Shown here: in pieces, positions 28,526 to 38,555 of the stretch
How the letters are laid out: each line of letters opens with the position of its first letter
How positions within the stretch are numbered: position 1 is the stretch's first letter
NCBI GenBank assembly: GCA_963773875.1
Contig: CAVZCV010000019.1
Coordinates: 186,001-250,000 of the forward strand
Direction of reading: 5' to 3'
Length of the DNA: 64,000 nucleotides
DNA from: CAVTYH01 sp963773875
GTDB taxonomy: Bacteria; Planctomycetota; Planctomycetia; Pirellulales; JADZDJ01
The notes under the pieces: model-generated
What the model saw: only the letters and a program-made list of their open reading frames with translations
Databases searched by the model: none
Told to the model about the DNA's origin: nothing
Translations under genes and position numbers: made by a program

Positions 28526-30053
28526 CTACGTATGACATACCAGTTGTGTGGCGGCAGGCACCGCGACGCTGAACACGCTGCCCCGACCCAATTCGCTTTC
28601 CACGCTGAGGCGGCCACCGTGCACGTCTTCGACAATATGTTTCGCCAGCGGCAAGCCCAATCCTGTACCAGCGGCCATTTCACGATCCTTCTTCACGCGG
28701 TAAAACTTTTCAAAGACACGAACTTTGTCTTCCTCGCACAACCCGACGCCGGTGTCTTGCACTCCAAAGATCACCTCTTGATCTATTAGCCGACTCCGCA
28801 AAGTCACGCGGCCGTTTTCCGGCGTGTACTTGATGGCGTTCGACAGTAAATTAATTGCGGCTTGCATCATCATGTCGCGATCCACGAGCACGCCCAGATA
28901 TAGCTGGCTTAGATCCGTCTCGAGTGCGATGTGCTTTGCTTCGGCCGCTGGACGCACGATGTTCGCCGCCTCGGACAACAATTCGTTGATGGACGTCGAT
29001 TCTTTCGACACCTGGACGACGCCGGCTTCAATCCGCGCCAAATTCAGAAGATTATCGATAAGTCGCTGCAGACGGTTCGCTTGACCGTTGATGACGTTCA
29101 AAAATTCTTCCCGGGTTTGCTCATCGTCGGCGTCGCCGTCGGCCAACAATTCGACATATGCCTTGATGCCGGCCAGCGGCGTTTTCATTTCATGGCTCAC
29201 CGCCGAAACAAATTCCGCATTGCGTTTATGGCTGGCCTTCAGCGCAGTCATATCGCGCAGCACCGCAAATACACCATTGGTCGGCTGGACATCTTCCTGC
29301 GCGTGGGTCACGCGAGGCTAACGTTCGTGCCGTAACGTGGTACCAGCCGGTACTGCCTTCGGTAGCGGTCAATTCCAGTTCAATCGAACGCTGCACGGGC
29401 GCCCTTCGCCGGCGAGTATCTATTAGCAGCTCCACGAGTGCTTCGTTGTGCAAGACATGCGTGATGGATCGATTCTCATGTGCCAGTAGATCGGTTCCCA
29501 GCAAACGTTCTGCCGCTGGATTGGCCAGGATGAGTTGATCGCCGCCATCAACCGCGATGACGGCTTCCGGAATTGTGGCCAGAATGGTTTCGAATTGCGC
29601 CTGCCGCGCGGCGTTCCGCTTCATGCGCACTCCAAGTGCTGTGCGAGCATGCTCGGCCTGCTCCAATCGCTCGCAGTGTCTACGAAAGACCTCCGTGAAG
29701 TGCTGAGCAGAGCCGTACCAAGGATTCGAGCATCCAATCTCGGGCAAGTCGGACGCTAGCGTTCCTTGCGCGAGTTTCAAAAGATCGACTGATGCGAGCG
29801 ATTCGAAATAGCGCTTGGCTACGCGCTGTTGCTTGGCAATATGACGCGTCCATAGAAATGTGCAGCCCATACCGAGCGCGAAGGCCACGCCCAAAAATCG
29901 AAATCGGAACGGCCAATTATCGACCGGCTCAACAATCAGCCCCGTCGACCAGGTGGAAAGAAACGCCACGGCGCAAATGATGGCGATCGTCAAAAGCGTT
30001 TTGGCTTTCGAGTCGTTGAGCGATGAAATCGGATTTTCAGAGCCCTTGACCAT
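28526..30053 (-). CDS. Membrane sensor histidine kinase with PAS domain, frameshifted
   Basis: The kinase autophosphorylates on His and passes phosphate to a regulator, presumably the adjacent receiver. Two membrane segments are seen near residues 20-40 and 50-75, then a linker, a PAS domain (ILATIPEAVIAVDGGDQLIL, NPAAERLLG), the H-box SAVSHEMKTPLAGI, and the ATP-binding domain with N box LLSNAIKYTPENGRV, G1 VQDTGVGLCEEDK and G2 GTGLGLPLAKHIVEDVHGG. The frame breaks near 29312 (VTARTLAS then VTHAQEDVQPTNGVFAVLRD); one extra base repairs it to 508 aa. ATG 30053 is the start; the longer frame begins with TTG. It sits between the TPR gene and the regulator in the pilus cluster. Confidence 0.9.
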
Positions 30054-30143
30054 GCGCCCCGCGAAGCCCTCACATAGCGGACTTGCCACCAATGGTGCAC
30101 TGGATTGCCGGAACAGAATGACGGCGACGGTCTCGCGTCGCTG

Positions 30144-31574
30144 TCAGGCGGCCGCGTAGGGAGCAAAACGCGAATCGAGTTTAGCCGCTTCAGCAAAGTA
30201 CTTCGCGGCTGCCTCGTGCTCGTTTTGCTTGGCCAGCGTGGAGCCCATTAAAAAGTAGGTCAGGGCGTCCGACTTGTCCAACAGAAGTGCTTGAGCCAAA
30301 GCAGTTTGCGCTGTAGCGTATTCGCCCCGACGATAGTGGGCAGTACCAAGCACGCGGTACAGCGCCGCAGCTTCATCGGGAGTACGTGAAAGGCCGCGCG
30401 TCGCGGCATCAATTGCGAGTGCCGTATCGCCCTTTGCGAGCGATTGAACTGCCTCTTGAAGTGGACTTTGCAGTGCTCGTTGCTGCACCGGCTCAACGCG
30501 CGGGTAGGCAACCTGAACAACCGGCATGACCGGATTTGACGATGGCGATGGCTGAATGTCTTGAGCTGTCCGCACCTCCGCGCTCCGAATTGATGGAGTC
30601 AAACCATCGAGCGGTTTCTGGATCGATTCCGCGATGGCAGCTGCGGTGTTCGCTGCTGTCGGATTGTCGCTCGTTTCGAAATGCATGGCCTGCAGCCACT
30701 GGGCCATGTTGGTGCCGGGCGTCTCGAACTCCCGCGGTTGCGATGGATCTTTGACGCTGCCATTTAATCGCCAGGACGCTTTTTCGTTCGTCGCCGGCGT
30801 GGTGGGACTCGCAGCAATTTCCGCAGCTCTCGGCGGAATAAAAGGCGGCTCGATCGGAAACTGCGTGGGAATCGCGGTTTGCGCTGAGATCTTGACCGGG
30901 CTGGTCACCACGGCGGCGGCTGGCACATGCGATTGGGCGGTCGGTTGTGCGCCTGCCGCCGGCGATACGTTCTTGGCGGCAATCGCACTGTCGAACGGCG
31001 GCAATTGCTTGGCCGCCGTGGGGTTCACACCGAGTGCGGAGCGAAAACTGAGAGCGAAAACTTCGTTTTTCGGATCGAGTTGCGTTGCTGCTTCATAATG
31101 CAAAAGTGCATCTTGCTGACGACCTACCGAGTCGAGCGCCTCGGCCAGCGAATGTTGTGCGACAGCATCTTTGGGATCGGCTTCCACGGCACGGGTTAAT
31201 TCATCGATGGCCTTTTGCGATTGGCCGTTGAACAAGTAGAGATCGGCCAACAGCATACGTGCGCGGCTATATTTGGGATTGCGCCCGAGCAGTTGCTGAA
31301 GATTTTGCTCACAAGTGATCGTATCGCCGCGTTGCCAGGCAGTTGCGGCGGCGTTGAATTGGGCGTCGTCGCGGCGTTTATCAAAATCCTGGGCGACCTG
31401 GTCGCGGCGTGCTTCGCGCTTTGGTCCGATATCATCCGCCTGGTTGCGCACGGTGGTCGTGCCCAACGACCCCCAGGTTGCACATCCGCCGCTGAACATC
31501 GCCAGACTGCCGACGGCTAGGCAGTATGCGAACTTCGAAATGAAACTTGCCGGACCGCGATCCTGAATTGACAT
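30144..31574 (-). CDS. TPR exported protein in pilus cluster
   Basis: The 476-aa product has a signal sequence (FAYCLAVGSLAMFSGGC) with a possible but atypical lipobox (SGGC). It contains two groups of tetratricopeptide repeats: SRARMLLADLYLFNGQSQKA, AVAQHSLAEALDSVGRQQDA and YEAATQLDP near residues 95-175, and AALYRVLGTAHYRRGEYATA, ALTYFLMGSTLAKQNEHEAA near the C terminus. The middle is Pro/Ala-rich and low-complexity. In pilus and secretion systems, TPR lipoproteins (PilF/PilW-type pilotins) help secretin insertion, and this gene directly follows the secretin gene with a 13-base gap, so that role is a reasonable inference. ATG 31574 avoids overlap with the secretin stop. Confidence 0.82.
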   Translation of the reverse strand: MSIQDRGPASFISKFAYCLAVGSLAMFSGGCATWGSLGTTTVRNQADDIGPKREARRDQVAQDFDKRRDDAQFNAAATAWQRGDTITCEQNLQQLLGRNPKYSRARMLLADLYLFNGQSQKAIDELTRAVEADPKDAVAQHSLAEALDSVGRQQDALLHYEAATQLDPKNEVFALSFRSALGVNPTAAKQLPPFDSAIAAKNVSPAAGAQPTAQSHVPAAAVVTSPVKISAQTAIPTQFPIEPPFIPPRAAEIAASPTTPATNEKASWRLNGSVKDPSQPREFETPGTNMAQWLQAMHFETSDNPTAANTAAAIAESIQKPLDGLTPSIRSAEVRTAQDIQPSPSSNPVMPVVQVAYPRVEPVQQRALQSPLQEAVQSLAKGDTALAIDAATRGLSRTPDEAAALYRVLGTAHYRRGEYATAQTALAQALLLDKSDALTYFLMGSTLAKQNEHEAAAKYFAEAAKLDSRFAPYAAA

Positions 31575-31587
31575 ATGCACCGTTCCT

Positions 31588-34251
31588 TCAGTGCTTCGGC
31601 GGCGAAGTGGACGCACTGGCGGATTGCAATAAACTATCGACCATCCAATTGGGTAATTCTGTTCCGTCTAAGCTATTTGGATTAGCCGGTGCTGATGGTT
31701 TTGCGGTGACAGCCGGCGTGCTTGCCGATTCTTTGGCGAAGCTGGCCGGCATGACCGTTCCAGCTGCAGGCTTCTCTGCATTGGTCGACAGCCGATCTAG
31801 CGGCTTGATTGAGACGATCGGAAGAGGCGCAGCCGGAGCAGGTGGTAACCGCGCCGGCTCAACGGAATAGCCCAGCATGGGTTCGTTCCCTTGGACCGCG
31901 GCAGTCGACGTGACGTTCGGCTCGATCTTCGCGGATTGGATTTCAGCTGTCTGCTTCGGCGCGGAAGGGTTCGTGGATATCGGCAGCCGCTGTGCGCCGA
32001 GTTTATTATCTATCGGACGATCCGCCGCGTTCACAACAGCAGGCTTGCCGGGCATTTTGCGGGCGTCAAGCGGGATTGTCGGGCCGGCGGGAACACGCTC
32101 CAAGCCTGATGGTGGTAACCCTAATTCCGACGGCTCGCCTTCGGGCGACAGCCCTGGAATGGGGAACGGGCCGGGAATTTGTTCGATCGGCGGCGCACCC
32201 ATGGACGGCATCGCGGCAGGGTGCATCAGCGTATGATCGCCAGTCAAGTTCCCGTTCCAAATGTCGGTTCGCAAGTTGATCGCAGCTCTCGATTCGGGAT
32301 CGAAGTGGACTGCCAGATCGATAAATCGCAACGCCGTTTGCTGATCGCCTTGCGCCCAGGCCGACTGCGCCAGCCGATAATACTTGCGGCCAAGGTATCG
32401 TTTACCAAGCGGACTCATCTGATCGGCATACACTCCTTGACGGCGGTGGAATTCCGCCGCAGCTTTATCACCCTCGCACATGGCCTCGGAATCGCAAACG
32501 ATGTGCGGCGTAATTAGCACGACAATTTCTTTTTTGTGAGTTTGCTCATCCTTGTGCCGGAACAAGAAGCCAACGCCGGGCAATGAACCGAAAAATGGTA
32601 TCTGCTTCGTCGTTGTGTCGAGCTCTTCGCGCATCAATCCACCAATGACCACGGTGCAACCGTCCGGAACGATGATGTTTGTCGTCACCTGAGTGACATC
32701 CTTGTGCGGCAACGTCAGCGGATTCGGACCCGCTGTCACTTCCACATTGCCCGTCGAAAGTTCCGGGTGCACTTCCATCCGCACCATGCCATCGGACGAA
32801 ATGAATGGGCGCAAACGTAACTGCGCACCGGTTTCCAAAAACTGCACGTTTTGCGCGGTGCTCGTTTCTGTAATGGTAGAGTTCACATAACCGTCTTGAT
32901 TGCCGATCAGAATTTCAGCCCGCGCCTTGTCGATGACCATCAAATGCGGGCTGGCGATGATGTTTGTATCGCCGATGGTTTCCAGGGCCGAAAGAAATGC
33001 GGCCGTGCTGCTGTCCAGAAATCCAAACTGCAACCCACCATTGGGCGCCATATTGCCCAAACTCGATAGTGGGCTGCCGGTGAATAGTCGGACGTTGGGG
33101 TTATCGCGCAGGAATGCGAAGTCGATGCCGAACGAATTCTTGTCGTCGAGCGTGACCTTCAAAATCATTGCTTCGATGGCAACTTGCTGCGGCTTGTGAT
33201 CGATATCGGCGATCACCTGCTCAATCTGATCGAGCACCGCCACGAAATCGTGCACGAGGACCGAATCGCCGCCAGCAAACTGATCGCCGCCAACTTTGCT
33301 GCTGTCTGAGGCGATGCCTTCGTTGGCTGGCGCCGTAACGCTGATCGTGCCGACGCCCGGCGTTAAAAGCGGCGTAACAAGCGAATTGATATCGGACGCT
33401 CTCACATAATTCAGATGATAAACGCGCGTGCCCACATGATCTTGCGATTGATCCATCGCTTTGAAATCTTGCGGCGTGCCGACATAAATGAACTTGCCGT
33501 CGCGCTTGGCGATATAACCGGTGCTGCGCAAGATCGCGGCCAGCGCGGTATCGACATCCACGCCATTTAGCGAAGCGGAAACTTTTCCCTGGACCGCGGG
33601 ACTGGGCAATATATTGAGTCCACCTTGTTCGCTGAGCAAATGCAATACGTCGCGCAGATCGGAATCCTGAATTTGAATCGACAGGTTGTTATCGCCTTCA
33701 CCGGGAATGCGTGTGATGCGCGGCTTGGGCTTCGCGACCGCCGCCGCGGCATTTGCAGGCGGAAGATCGCCGCTTCCAAAGCGACTGCCGGCCGCGGGAC
33801 CGGACGAGATTCCGTTGCTCTGTTCTGGTGGCGTTTCGGCCTTAAGCGGCGGCGGCGGTGAAGTCTGTGCCGCCTTTTGCAGTTGCTGTCGAAGCTGTTC
33901 GAGCAACTCGGCCTGCGTCGGTTGATTGCCGGCTCCTGGCGAGTTCGAAGACGCTGCATTGGACAGAGTCGAGTTCTGAGCTAGCAACAACGATTGTGCA
34001 TGCGTCTCGGTCGTCAGCGGAGCTTGGTTGGCAATTGGGGGCGAAACGCGCTCAACCTCGGCGTGTGTCGTTAAGCCGACAGGTGCCGTCGACTTGGTCG
34101 CCGCCGACTCAAATTTCATTCCCGTGGCAGTCACCGGGTCGGCTGCCAATCCCTCGGCCACCGAGTTTCCGGATAGGGCCATGCACAGCGCCACCCCAAT
34201 ACCGGCGGCGCCAAACAGGCCGAACAAAGTGAATCGCCAAAAGCTGCTCAT
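31588..34251 (-). CDS. Secretin (GspD/PilQ family outer-membrane pore)
   Basis: The 887-aa product has an N-terminal signal/anchor (residues 5-28). After a low-complexity stretch come an STN/AMIN-like region (SIQIQDSDLRDVLHLLSEQG, VQGKVSASLNGVDVDTALAA), secretin N repeats with KFIYVGTP and VYHLNYVRASDINSLVTPLL, and the secretin core with VVIGGLMREELDTTTKQIPF and FLFRHKDEQTHKKEIVVLIT followed by PHIV. The last 250 residues are Pro-rich, longer than usual and without a named domain. It forms the outer-membrane channel for pili or secreted proteins. It lies between the GspB/PilP-like and TPR genes. Confidence 0.95.
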   Translation of the reverse strand: MSSFWRFTLFGLFGAAGIGVALCMALSGNSVAEGLAADPVTATGMKFESAATKSTAPVGLTTHAEVERVSPPIANQAPLTTETHAQSLLLAQNSTLSNAASSNSPGAGNQPTQAELLEQLRQQLQKAAQTSPPPPLKAETPPEQSNGISSGPAAGSRFGSGDLPPANAAAAVAKPKPRITRIPGEGDNNLSIQIQDSDLRDVLHLLSEQGGLNILPSPAVQGKVSASLNGVDVDTALAAILRSTGYIAKRDGKFIYVGTPQDFKAMDQSQDHVGTRVYHLNYVRASDINSLVTPLLTPGVGTISVTAPANEGIASDSSKVGGDQFAGGDSVLVHDFVAVLDQIEQVIADIDHKPQQVAIEAMILKVTLDDKNSFGIDFAFLRDNPNVRLFTGSPLSSLGNMAPNGGLQFGFLDSSTAAFLSALETIGDTNIIASPHLMVIDKARAEILIGNQDGYVNSTITETSTAQNVQFLETGAQLRLRPFISSDGMVRMEVHPELSTGNVEVTAGPNPLTLPHKDVTQVTTNIIVPDGCTVVIGGLMREELDTTTKQIPFFGSLPGVGFLFRHKDEQTHKKEIVVLITPHIVCDSEAMCEGDKAAAEFHRRQGVYADQMSPLGKRYLGRKYYRLAQSAWAQGDQQTALRFIDLAVHFDPESRAAINLRTDIWNGNLTGDHTLMHPAAMPSMGAPPIEQIPGPFPIPGLSPEGEPSELGLPPSGLERVPAGPTIPLDARKMPGKPAVVNAADRPIDNKLGAQRLPISTNPSAPKQTAEIQSAKIEPNVTSTAAVQGNEPMLGYSVEPARLPPAPAAPLPIVSIKPLDRLSTNAEKPAAGTVMPASFAKESASTPAVTAKPSAPANPNSLDGTELPNWMVDSLLQSASASTSPPKH

Positions 34252-34285
34252 CGGTCATCCCTGACGGGAGGCAGAAAAATTCCGT

Positions 34286-34925
34286 TTAATCGTCAATCGC
34301 CGCGGCTTCCACCTGGCGGATCTTTAATTCGAAGCGATCGCCATTGCGTTCCAGTACCACCGAGCGCTGGCGGATTTCCACTACGACAAAGCGGTCTTGA
34401 CCGTTGCTGCCGGCCACGGCCTGCTGTTCATGATAAGGCCGGCCGTTGATCAATGCCGTTTTGGCGTGGCTTCCAACTGCGATACTCTGCACAGAAAGAC
34501 CGGCCTGTTGCGGCGTGAGTGTCGGCTCGATTGGCGCTTCCGTTGCGCTGGTTGAAAGCCGCGAGCCTCTCCGCAACGGGCGCGAACGGATCGCGACCGC
34601 CCAGCTTCGGATCGTGCGGTTTCATTTTTGGATCGCTGCGCATCCAAGTTAGCACCTGTTGCCAAGTCGACTTTGCTTCCTGTTTCAGGGTCACTGTTGG
34701 CACTATGGTGGTTGCGGTTGTGCTCATCGGTTCCGCAGTTACTGTGGCGGTTTCCGTCGTTGCCGTGAGGGGCGTTTCGTCGTCTTTGCGTCCCATCCAT
34801 TTCCCAACCAGTGGCGCCCAAAACCAAACGGCCACCAACAGCAGCAGGCCAAGCATGGCGGCTTTCTTGGGGCTGGCAGTCAGTTCCCGGCGGAGTCGGC
34901 GAATGAAGGTGTATTTAGTTGGCAC
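34286..34925 (-). CDS. GspB/PilP-like inner-membrane protein, frameshifted
   Basis: One membrane segment lies near residues 20-38 (AAMLGLLLLVAVWFWAPLVG), followed by a linker and the KLGGRDPFAPV motif typical of PilP/GspC/GspB proteins. Past a frame change near 34545 (ERLAAFNQ then ATEAPIEPTLTPQ) the C-terminal beta domain reads ALINGRPYHEQQAV and RQRSVVLERNGDRFELKI, like GspB/GspC homology regions that bind the secretin. The restored length is about 212 aa. The start is GTG 34925; no ATG fits before the membrane segment. PilN, PilO and PilM genes follow upstream in the same cluster, so this would be the PilP equivalent. Confidence 0.75.
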
Positions 34926-35010
34926 GGGGGATCCAATCCGGACCGGAAATGACGCTAGCTACAGCGCGACTTCGCGGCTCGTCTTGTTATCGGATATCCA
35001 AAGGGTTTAC

Positions 35011-35559
35011 CTAACCAGATTTGTTGGAATTACCGGCAAAGATTTCCAATTTTACTTCACACCGCACATCTTGCCCTTTCTCGGACTGTTTTTCGATCTT
35101 CAATTGCTCAACCCAAATCGTTTCTGGCAATCGTTCCAGCGATGCTAGCACCCGAGCAATTTGTTCGTAGTCCCCGACGATTTCCATCTGCACGGGGGCT
35201 CGTAACAGCGTTTCCATTTTCACTTCTTTGAGTGGATCAAACCGCGTGGGCACAGCACCTATTTCGTGCGTTTGCTGGGTGATCTTTCCAAACAAGTGCG
35301 GAAGTTGAGTCGCACGCGAAGTCTGGTCGCTCCACTGCCTTGTGTAAGCGTCAACAACTTTTAAATCGCTCTTTGCCTGCGCAAGCACCGAATGCAAGGC
35401 CTCGGCTTTCGAAATGTAATCTTGTTTCGTGCGAATGTCGGCGCGCGTTTCGCGAATGGCACGGGCGGTGGGCAAAAACACAAGCCATAAATAGCCCAAC
35501 GCGCCGGCAGCAATCGGCAGCGTGACAAACCAACTTGTTCGCTTCGAAGAACTTCGCAT
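35011..35559 (-). CDS. pilO: PilO-like assembly protein
   Basis: The 182-aa protein has one N-terminal membrane segment (FVTLPIAAGALGYLWLVFLP), a coiled-coil stretch (about 35-75) and a ferredoxin-like C-terminal domain (VQMEIVGDYEQIARVLASLE, WVEQLKIEKQ). The order matches PilO, which pairs with PilN in the periplasmic alignment complex. It sits right after the PilN-like gene in transcription order, separated by 29 bases. Confidence 0.82.
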   Translation of the reverse strand: MRSSSKRTSWFVTLPIAAGALGYLWLVFLPTARAIRETRADIRTKQDYISKAEALHSVLAQAKSDLKVVDAYTRQWSDQTSRATQLPHLFGKITQQTHEIGAVPTRFDPLKEVKMETLLRAPVQMEIVGDYEQIARVLASLERLPETIWVEQLKIEKQSEKGQDVRCEVKLEIFAGNSNKSG

Positions 35560-35588
35560 GGAACTGAGGATTTCGTTTCTTTATTTGA

Positions 35589-36317
35589 TTACTGATTCCC
35601 AATTGCAGTTACCGTGTCGGGCGATGGCATCGGCCCGTTGTTTTGCCCATACCCGGGTCTCACGATGAGCGAAACCACAAAATGCATATGTGCCGCTGGT
35701 TCGCCGGGATGATGCTCAACGCCGCCGACATCGACTTTTTCAAACAGAGGCACACGGCCCAATTGATCGAAGTAATCGTGTAATGCCGGCGTATCATCGG
35801 TAATGCCGGTGAGCTTGACGATCAACCGTCGTTTTTCGCACTCATCGCGGAGCGCTAGTAAATCGCGATGCGCTGGTTCAAGCTTTGCCATCGCCAATTC
35901 GCCAGCTTTGTCACTTGGTCGCGGAGTTTCGGATGCGGCGTTTGGCAGCGGCTCATGGACCATTTCCAGCGTGGTCAACTGCACTGCATCAGGCAGAAGA
36001 TCGACAATTGCTGCCAGCAGTTGGCTCCGCGGCCACGGATGTTGCAAATACGTGCAAAGTTCTGCCTTTCTTTGCGCCGTCTGCAATTGCTGCTGCAATT
36101 GCGCGAGGCGCACCGTTTCTAGTTTCGCCAGCTCGTAATGTGGCACGATATCGGCCAATTGTTGGTCGCTCCAATGCCTTAAGTACTGCTGATAGACGGC
36201 GGCAAACGCAATCAGGCCGACAAACGCCACGACCGCAACCACACGCAGCCCAATATTTTTGCGCTGAATGCCAGCTTCCCGAAACGACGCAGGCAAAAAG
36301 TCGATGTCGTAATTCAT
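35589..36317 (-). CDS. pilN: PilN-like assembly protein
   Basis: The 242-aa protein begins MNYDIDFLPASFREAGIQRK, matching the short cytoplasmic N terminus of PilN that docks onto PilM. A membrane segment follows (VVAVVAFVGLIAFAAVYQQY), then a coiled-coil and a ferredoxin-like domain. The gene is 21 bases downstream of PilM and 29 upstream of PilO. Confidence 0.85.
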   Translation of the reverse strand: MNYDIDFLPASFREAGIQRKNIGLRVVAVVAFVGLIAFAAVYQQYLRHWSDQQLADIVPHYELAKLETVRLAQLQQQLQTAQRKAELCTYLQHPWPRSQLLAAIVDLLPDAVQLTTLEMVHEPLPNAASETPRPSDKAGELAMAKLEPAHRDLLALRDECEKRRLIVKLTGITDDTPALHDYFDQLGRVPLFEKVDVGGVEHHPGEPAAHMHFVVSLIVRPGYGQNNGPMPSPDTVTAIGNQ

Positions 36318-36338
36318 GGTCCAATTCTATTGTGTACG

Positions 36339-37400
36339 TTAATTGCTCGTTTCGCGGCGTTCACGCAGCGCCATGCCAACAGCCAGGTCCCATTGCCCGC
36401 GCCTGCCAGTTTGAATTGCGAGGTCAAAATTTCTGAGCGGGTCGCCAAGCTCGCATTTCAAATCGAGCCGCGCGGCCAAATCTTCGGTTAGACTTTGTGC
36501 TGCTTCGCCGCCTCCGATAACGACCCGCACCAGCGGTTGGCCGCGGAAAGTGACGCCGTGATAGCGCACGCACATTGCCAATTCGCCGGCCAACTTTTCC
36601 ACAATCGGTCTGATGCTTTCAGCAACACTGCGTGCAATTTCCGGATCTTGCTGATCGCTGCGGCGATCGCCATTGTGCCGCCGCAAATTGGCCGCTTCTT
36701 TCACGTCCATTTTGAGCTGGGCTGCGACTGCTTCGTCGAAATGCCGCCCGCCAAGTTCGATGTATTTGACGAACAGCGGTTCCGGACCGTGAGCAATCAC
36801 AACGACCGTGCTCTCCGCTCCGATGTGTACAAACATGGCGCGTTGCTGGCGATCTTCATCGCGTCGGAATTGCCAGCTATAGCAGCGCAATAGTGCAAGC
36901 GGCTCAACGTCGACCGCAATCGGCGTGAGACCGCTTTCTTCCACGGCGGCGAGCAACTGCTCCAGCACGGGCCGATGGCAGGCCAGTAAAATCACTTCGC
37001 GCTTTACCGTTTCGCCGTGCCGGACGTCAGCGGCTTCGACAAAGCGGATTTCTGCCTCTGTTGCGGGAAACGGTAACCGGCCGGCAGCTTCCTGCCGCAG
37101 TAGTTTTTCCGTTTCGCCCGGCGCGGCTTTGGGCAGGCGAATATTTTGTACGAACAGTTCGCGACCGCCGAGGGCCAGTACGGCTTCACGTCCGCGAAAG
37201 TTTCGCGATTCGCGCGCGGCACGAATTGCAGAGGCCAAACCTGGAACCCGGTCCTTGGAATCCATCGGCGCGGAGAATTCGCGGCGCGCGGCATCGATAA
37301 CGCGCCGCCGATCCGCATTGAATTGCAACAGCTTTACCGATTGGCTGCCGATATCGACGCCAATCGGGCTGTAACTTCGCGCGGTCAGCAAACGCAGCAT
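36339..37400 (-). CDS. pilM: PilM-like actin-fold ATPase
   Basis: PilM is a cytoplasmic actin-like protein that binds the PilN tail and the assembly ATPase. The 353-aa sequence has the phosphate-1 loop GVDIGSQSVKLLQF, a second AMFVHIGAESTVVVI, and VVIGGGEAAQSLTEDLAARL, as in FtsA/PilM. It is the first of the PilMNO set and follows the pseudopilin genes. Confidence 0.92.
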   Translation of the reverse strand: MLRLLTARSYSPIGVDIGSQSVKLLQFNADRRRVIDAARREFSAPMDSKDRVPGLASAIRAARESRNFRGREAVLALGGRELFVQNIRLPKAAPGETEKLLRQEAAGRLPFPATEAEIRFVEAADVRHGETVKREVILLACHRPVLEQLLAAVEESGLTPIAVDVEPLALLRCYSWQFRRDEDRQQRAMFVHIGAESTVVVIAHGPEPLFVKYIELGGRHFDEAVAAQLKMDVKEAANLRRHNGDRRSDQQDPEIARSVAESIRPIVEKLAGELAMCVRYHGVTFRGQPLVRVVIGGGEAAQSLTEDLAARLDLKCELGDPLRNFDLAIQTGRRGQWDLAVGMALRERRETSN

Positions 37401-37412
37401 GTTGAACTCAAC

Positions 37413-38150
37413 TTAAGGATTAGGGACGACAATTCCACTTGGGGCCGCGCCGGTAAAACTGCCGACCGTCGCCAGGCCAGTCACTGGATTCACGCCAATC
37501 GAAATGAATCGACGTCCGTTTCCTAGACCAGCGGTCAGCCATAGGACGCTTTGATTCGATTGGGTCGTCGCGCCGTAAGGGCCGAATTCAATCGACGTAA
37601 TCGTTTGCGTCGTCGTGCCAATCGCTTGGGCGCCCAACAAGTTAACCGGCATTGCCAGTCGTGGGAGATTCGTGAGCTTAATGCTGTACTGATCGGCCGG
37701 ATCGCTGGGGGAGCGAAACGGAGAGTTTGGCAGCGTGTTAAGCGTCGTGTCAGCGCCGGTGTGGCGCATGACCAGTTGATTGCCGGTCAGATCAATATCG
37801 AAGCGGTAGCTGCTGTTGTTGCCGACGGCCATACTTCGAGCATAAGCCAGTTCGCCAGACAGGATGTTCGCAGTTGCAACGAGTTGCTCGCGAACCGACG
37901 GCGTGGCGCTCGTGATAGCCATCTTGGCCAGAATGCTCATCAGCACAATGACGATGAGCAGTTCGACGAGAGAAAATGCCGGCCTGAATGATGGCGAGTT
38001 GGGTCGGATGCGTGACAGTTGCCCGTGGTCCGTGGTCCGTGGCGGGCAGGCAGTTTGATTCGTCGCCGGCAGCCGACAAGGGGCCAGTGACAGCGGACGA
38101 GACTTCGCGGAACTCTGCTCAATACTCAGATTTCCGCGTGACAGTTTCAT
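37413..38150 (-). CDS. Type II secretion pseudopilin, GspH-like, long leader
   Basis: The 245-aa product carries a class III prepilin signal AFSLVELLIVIVLMSILAKM near residues 58-77, cut before Phe; the -1 residue is Ala where Gly is normal, so processing may be inefficient. The mature part resembles GspH minor pseudopilins (AYARSMAVGNNSSYRFDIDL, QLVMRHTG). The leader before the cleavage site is about 58 residues, much longer than usual, and part of it is encoded by a CCGTGGTCCGTGGTCCGTGG repeat (38023-38042). ATG 38150 overlaps the previous gene's stop by 4 bases; a shorter start may be used. The +5 Glu is present. Confidence 0.8.
   Translation of the reverse strand: MKLSRGNLSIEQSSAKSRPLSLAPCRLPATNQTACPPRTTDHGQLSRIRPNSPSFRPAFSLVELLIVIVLMSILAKMAITSATPSVREQLVATANILSGELAYARSMAVGNNSSYRFDIDLTGNQLVMRHTGADTTLNTLPNSPFRSPSDPADQYSIKLTNLPRLAMPVNLLGAQAIGTTTQTITSIEFGPYGATTQSNQSVLWLTAGLGNGRRFISIGVNPVTGLATVGSFTGAAPSGIVVPNP
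38023..38042. repeat. CCGTGGT tandem repeat in pseudopilin leader
   Basis: Three units of the 7-base CCGTGGT repeat (the third truncated by one base) fall inside the GspH-like gene's leader. The frame is kept, so it adds a TDH/PRT-rich stretch to the peptide. Similar short repeats occur elsewhere in the window. Confidence 0.5.
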
Positions 38151-38431
38151 CGTTGAATGTTTGGCTGACTGGCGGCCGCTTGCGGATCCAGCGTCACGAG
38201 GACGCGCAAGTTTCCGGACCGTAGAAATGCGTTTTGTTCTTTGAGTTGCGCGTTGATTTGCTTCAGTTGGTCGATTGTTTCAAATCGCTGGACCACCGAA
38301 TTTGCAAATGGCAATTCGCCGTTGTTGCTCTGCTGCGCATGCGACGCGGACTGTTGGAAACCTAGCATGTACCAGCAAAACAGGTTCAATCCGATCAGCA
38401 GTGCCCAGCGAATGCGGTTGTCGGTCTTCAT
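38147..38431 (-). CDS. Small membrane-anchored protein in pilus cluster
   Basis: No family recognised. The 94-aa product has an N-terminal hydrophobic segment (IRWALLIGLNLFCWYMLGFQ) followed by a hydrophilic tail, part of which (RFETIDQLKQINAQLKEQNA) looks coiled-coil. It overlaps the GspH-like start by 4 bases (ATGA), so the two are probably coupled. GAGG stands upstream of ATG 38431. Position suggests a pilus-assembly accessory role. Confidence 0.65.
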   Translation of the reverse strand: MKTDNRIRWALLIGLNLFCWYMLGFQQSASHAQQSNNGELPFANSVVQRFETIDQLKQINAQLKEQNAFLRSGNLRVLVTLDPQAAASQPNIQR

Positions 38432-38555
38432 AGCGGCCTCAAATCTGACTTGTAATGGGTTGGAAAGAGTCGAAATGGTGAATCCACTGCGGGATCGGCG
38501 GCTGCACATTCGATACTATCGGCACAGATTACGCAAACGATTCAATTTAAGTGTG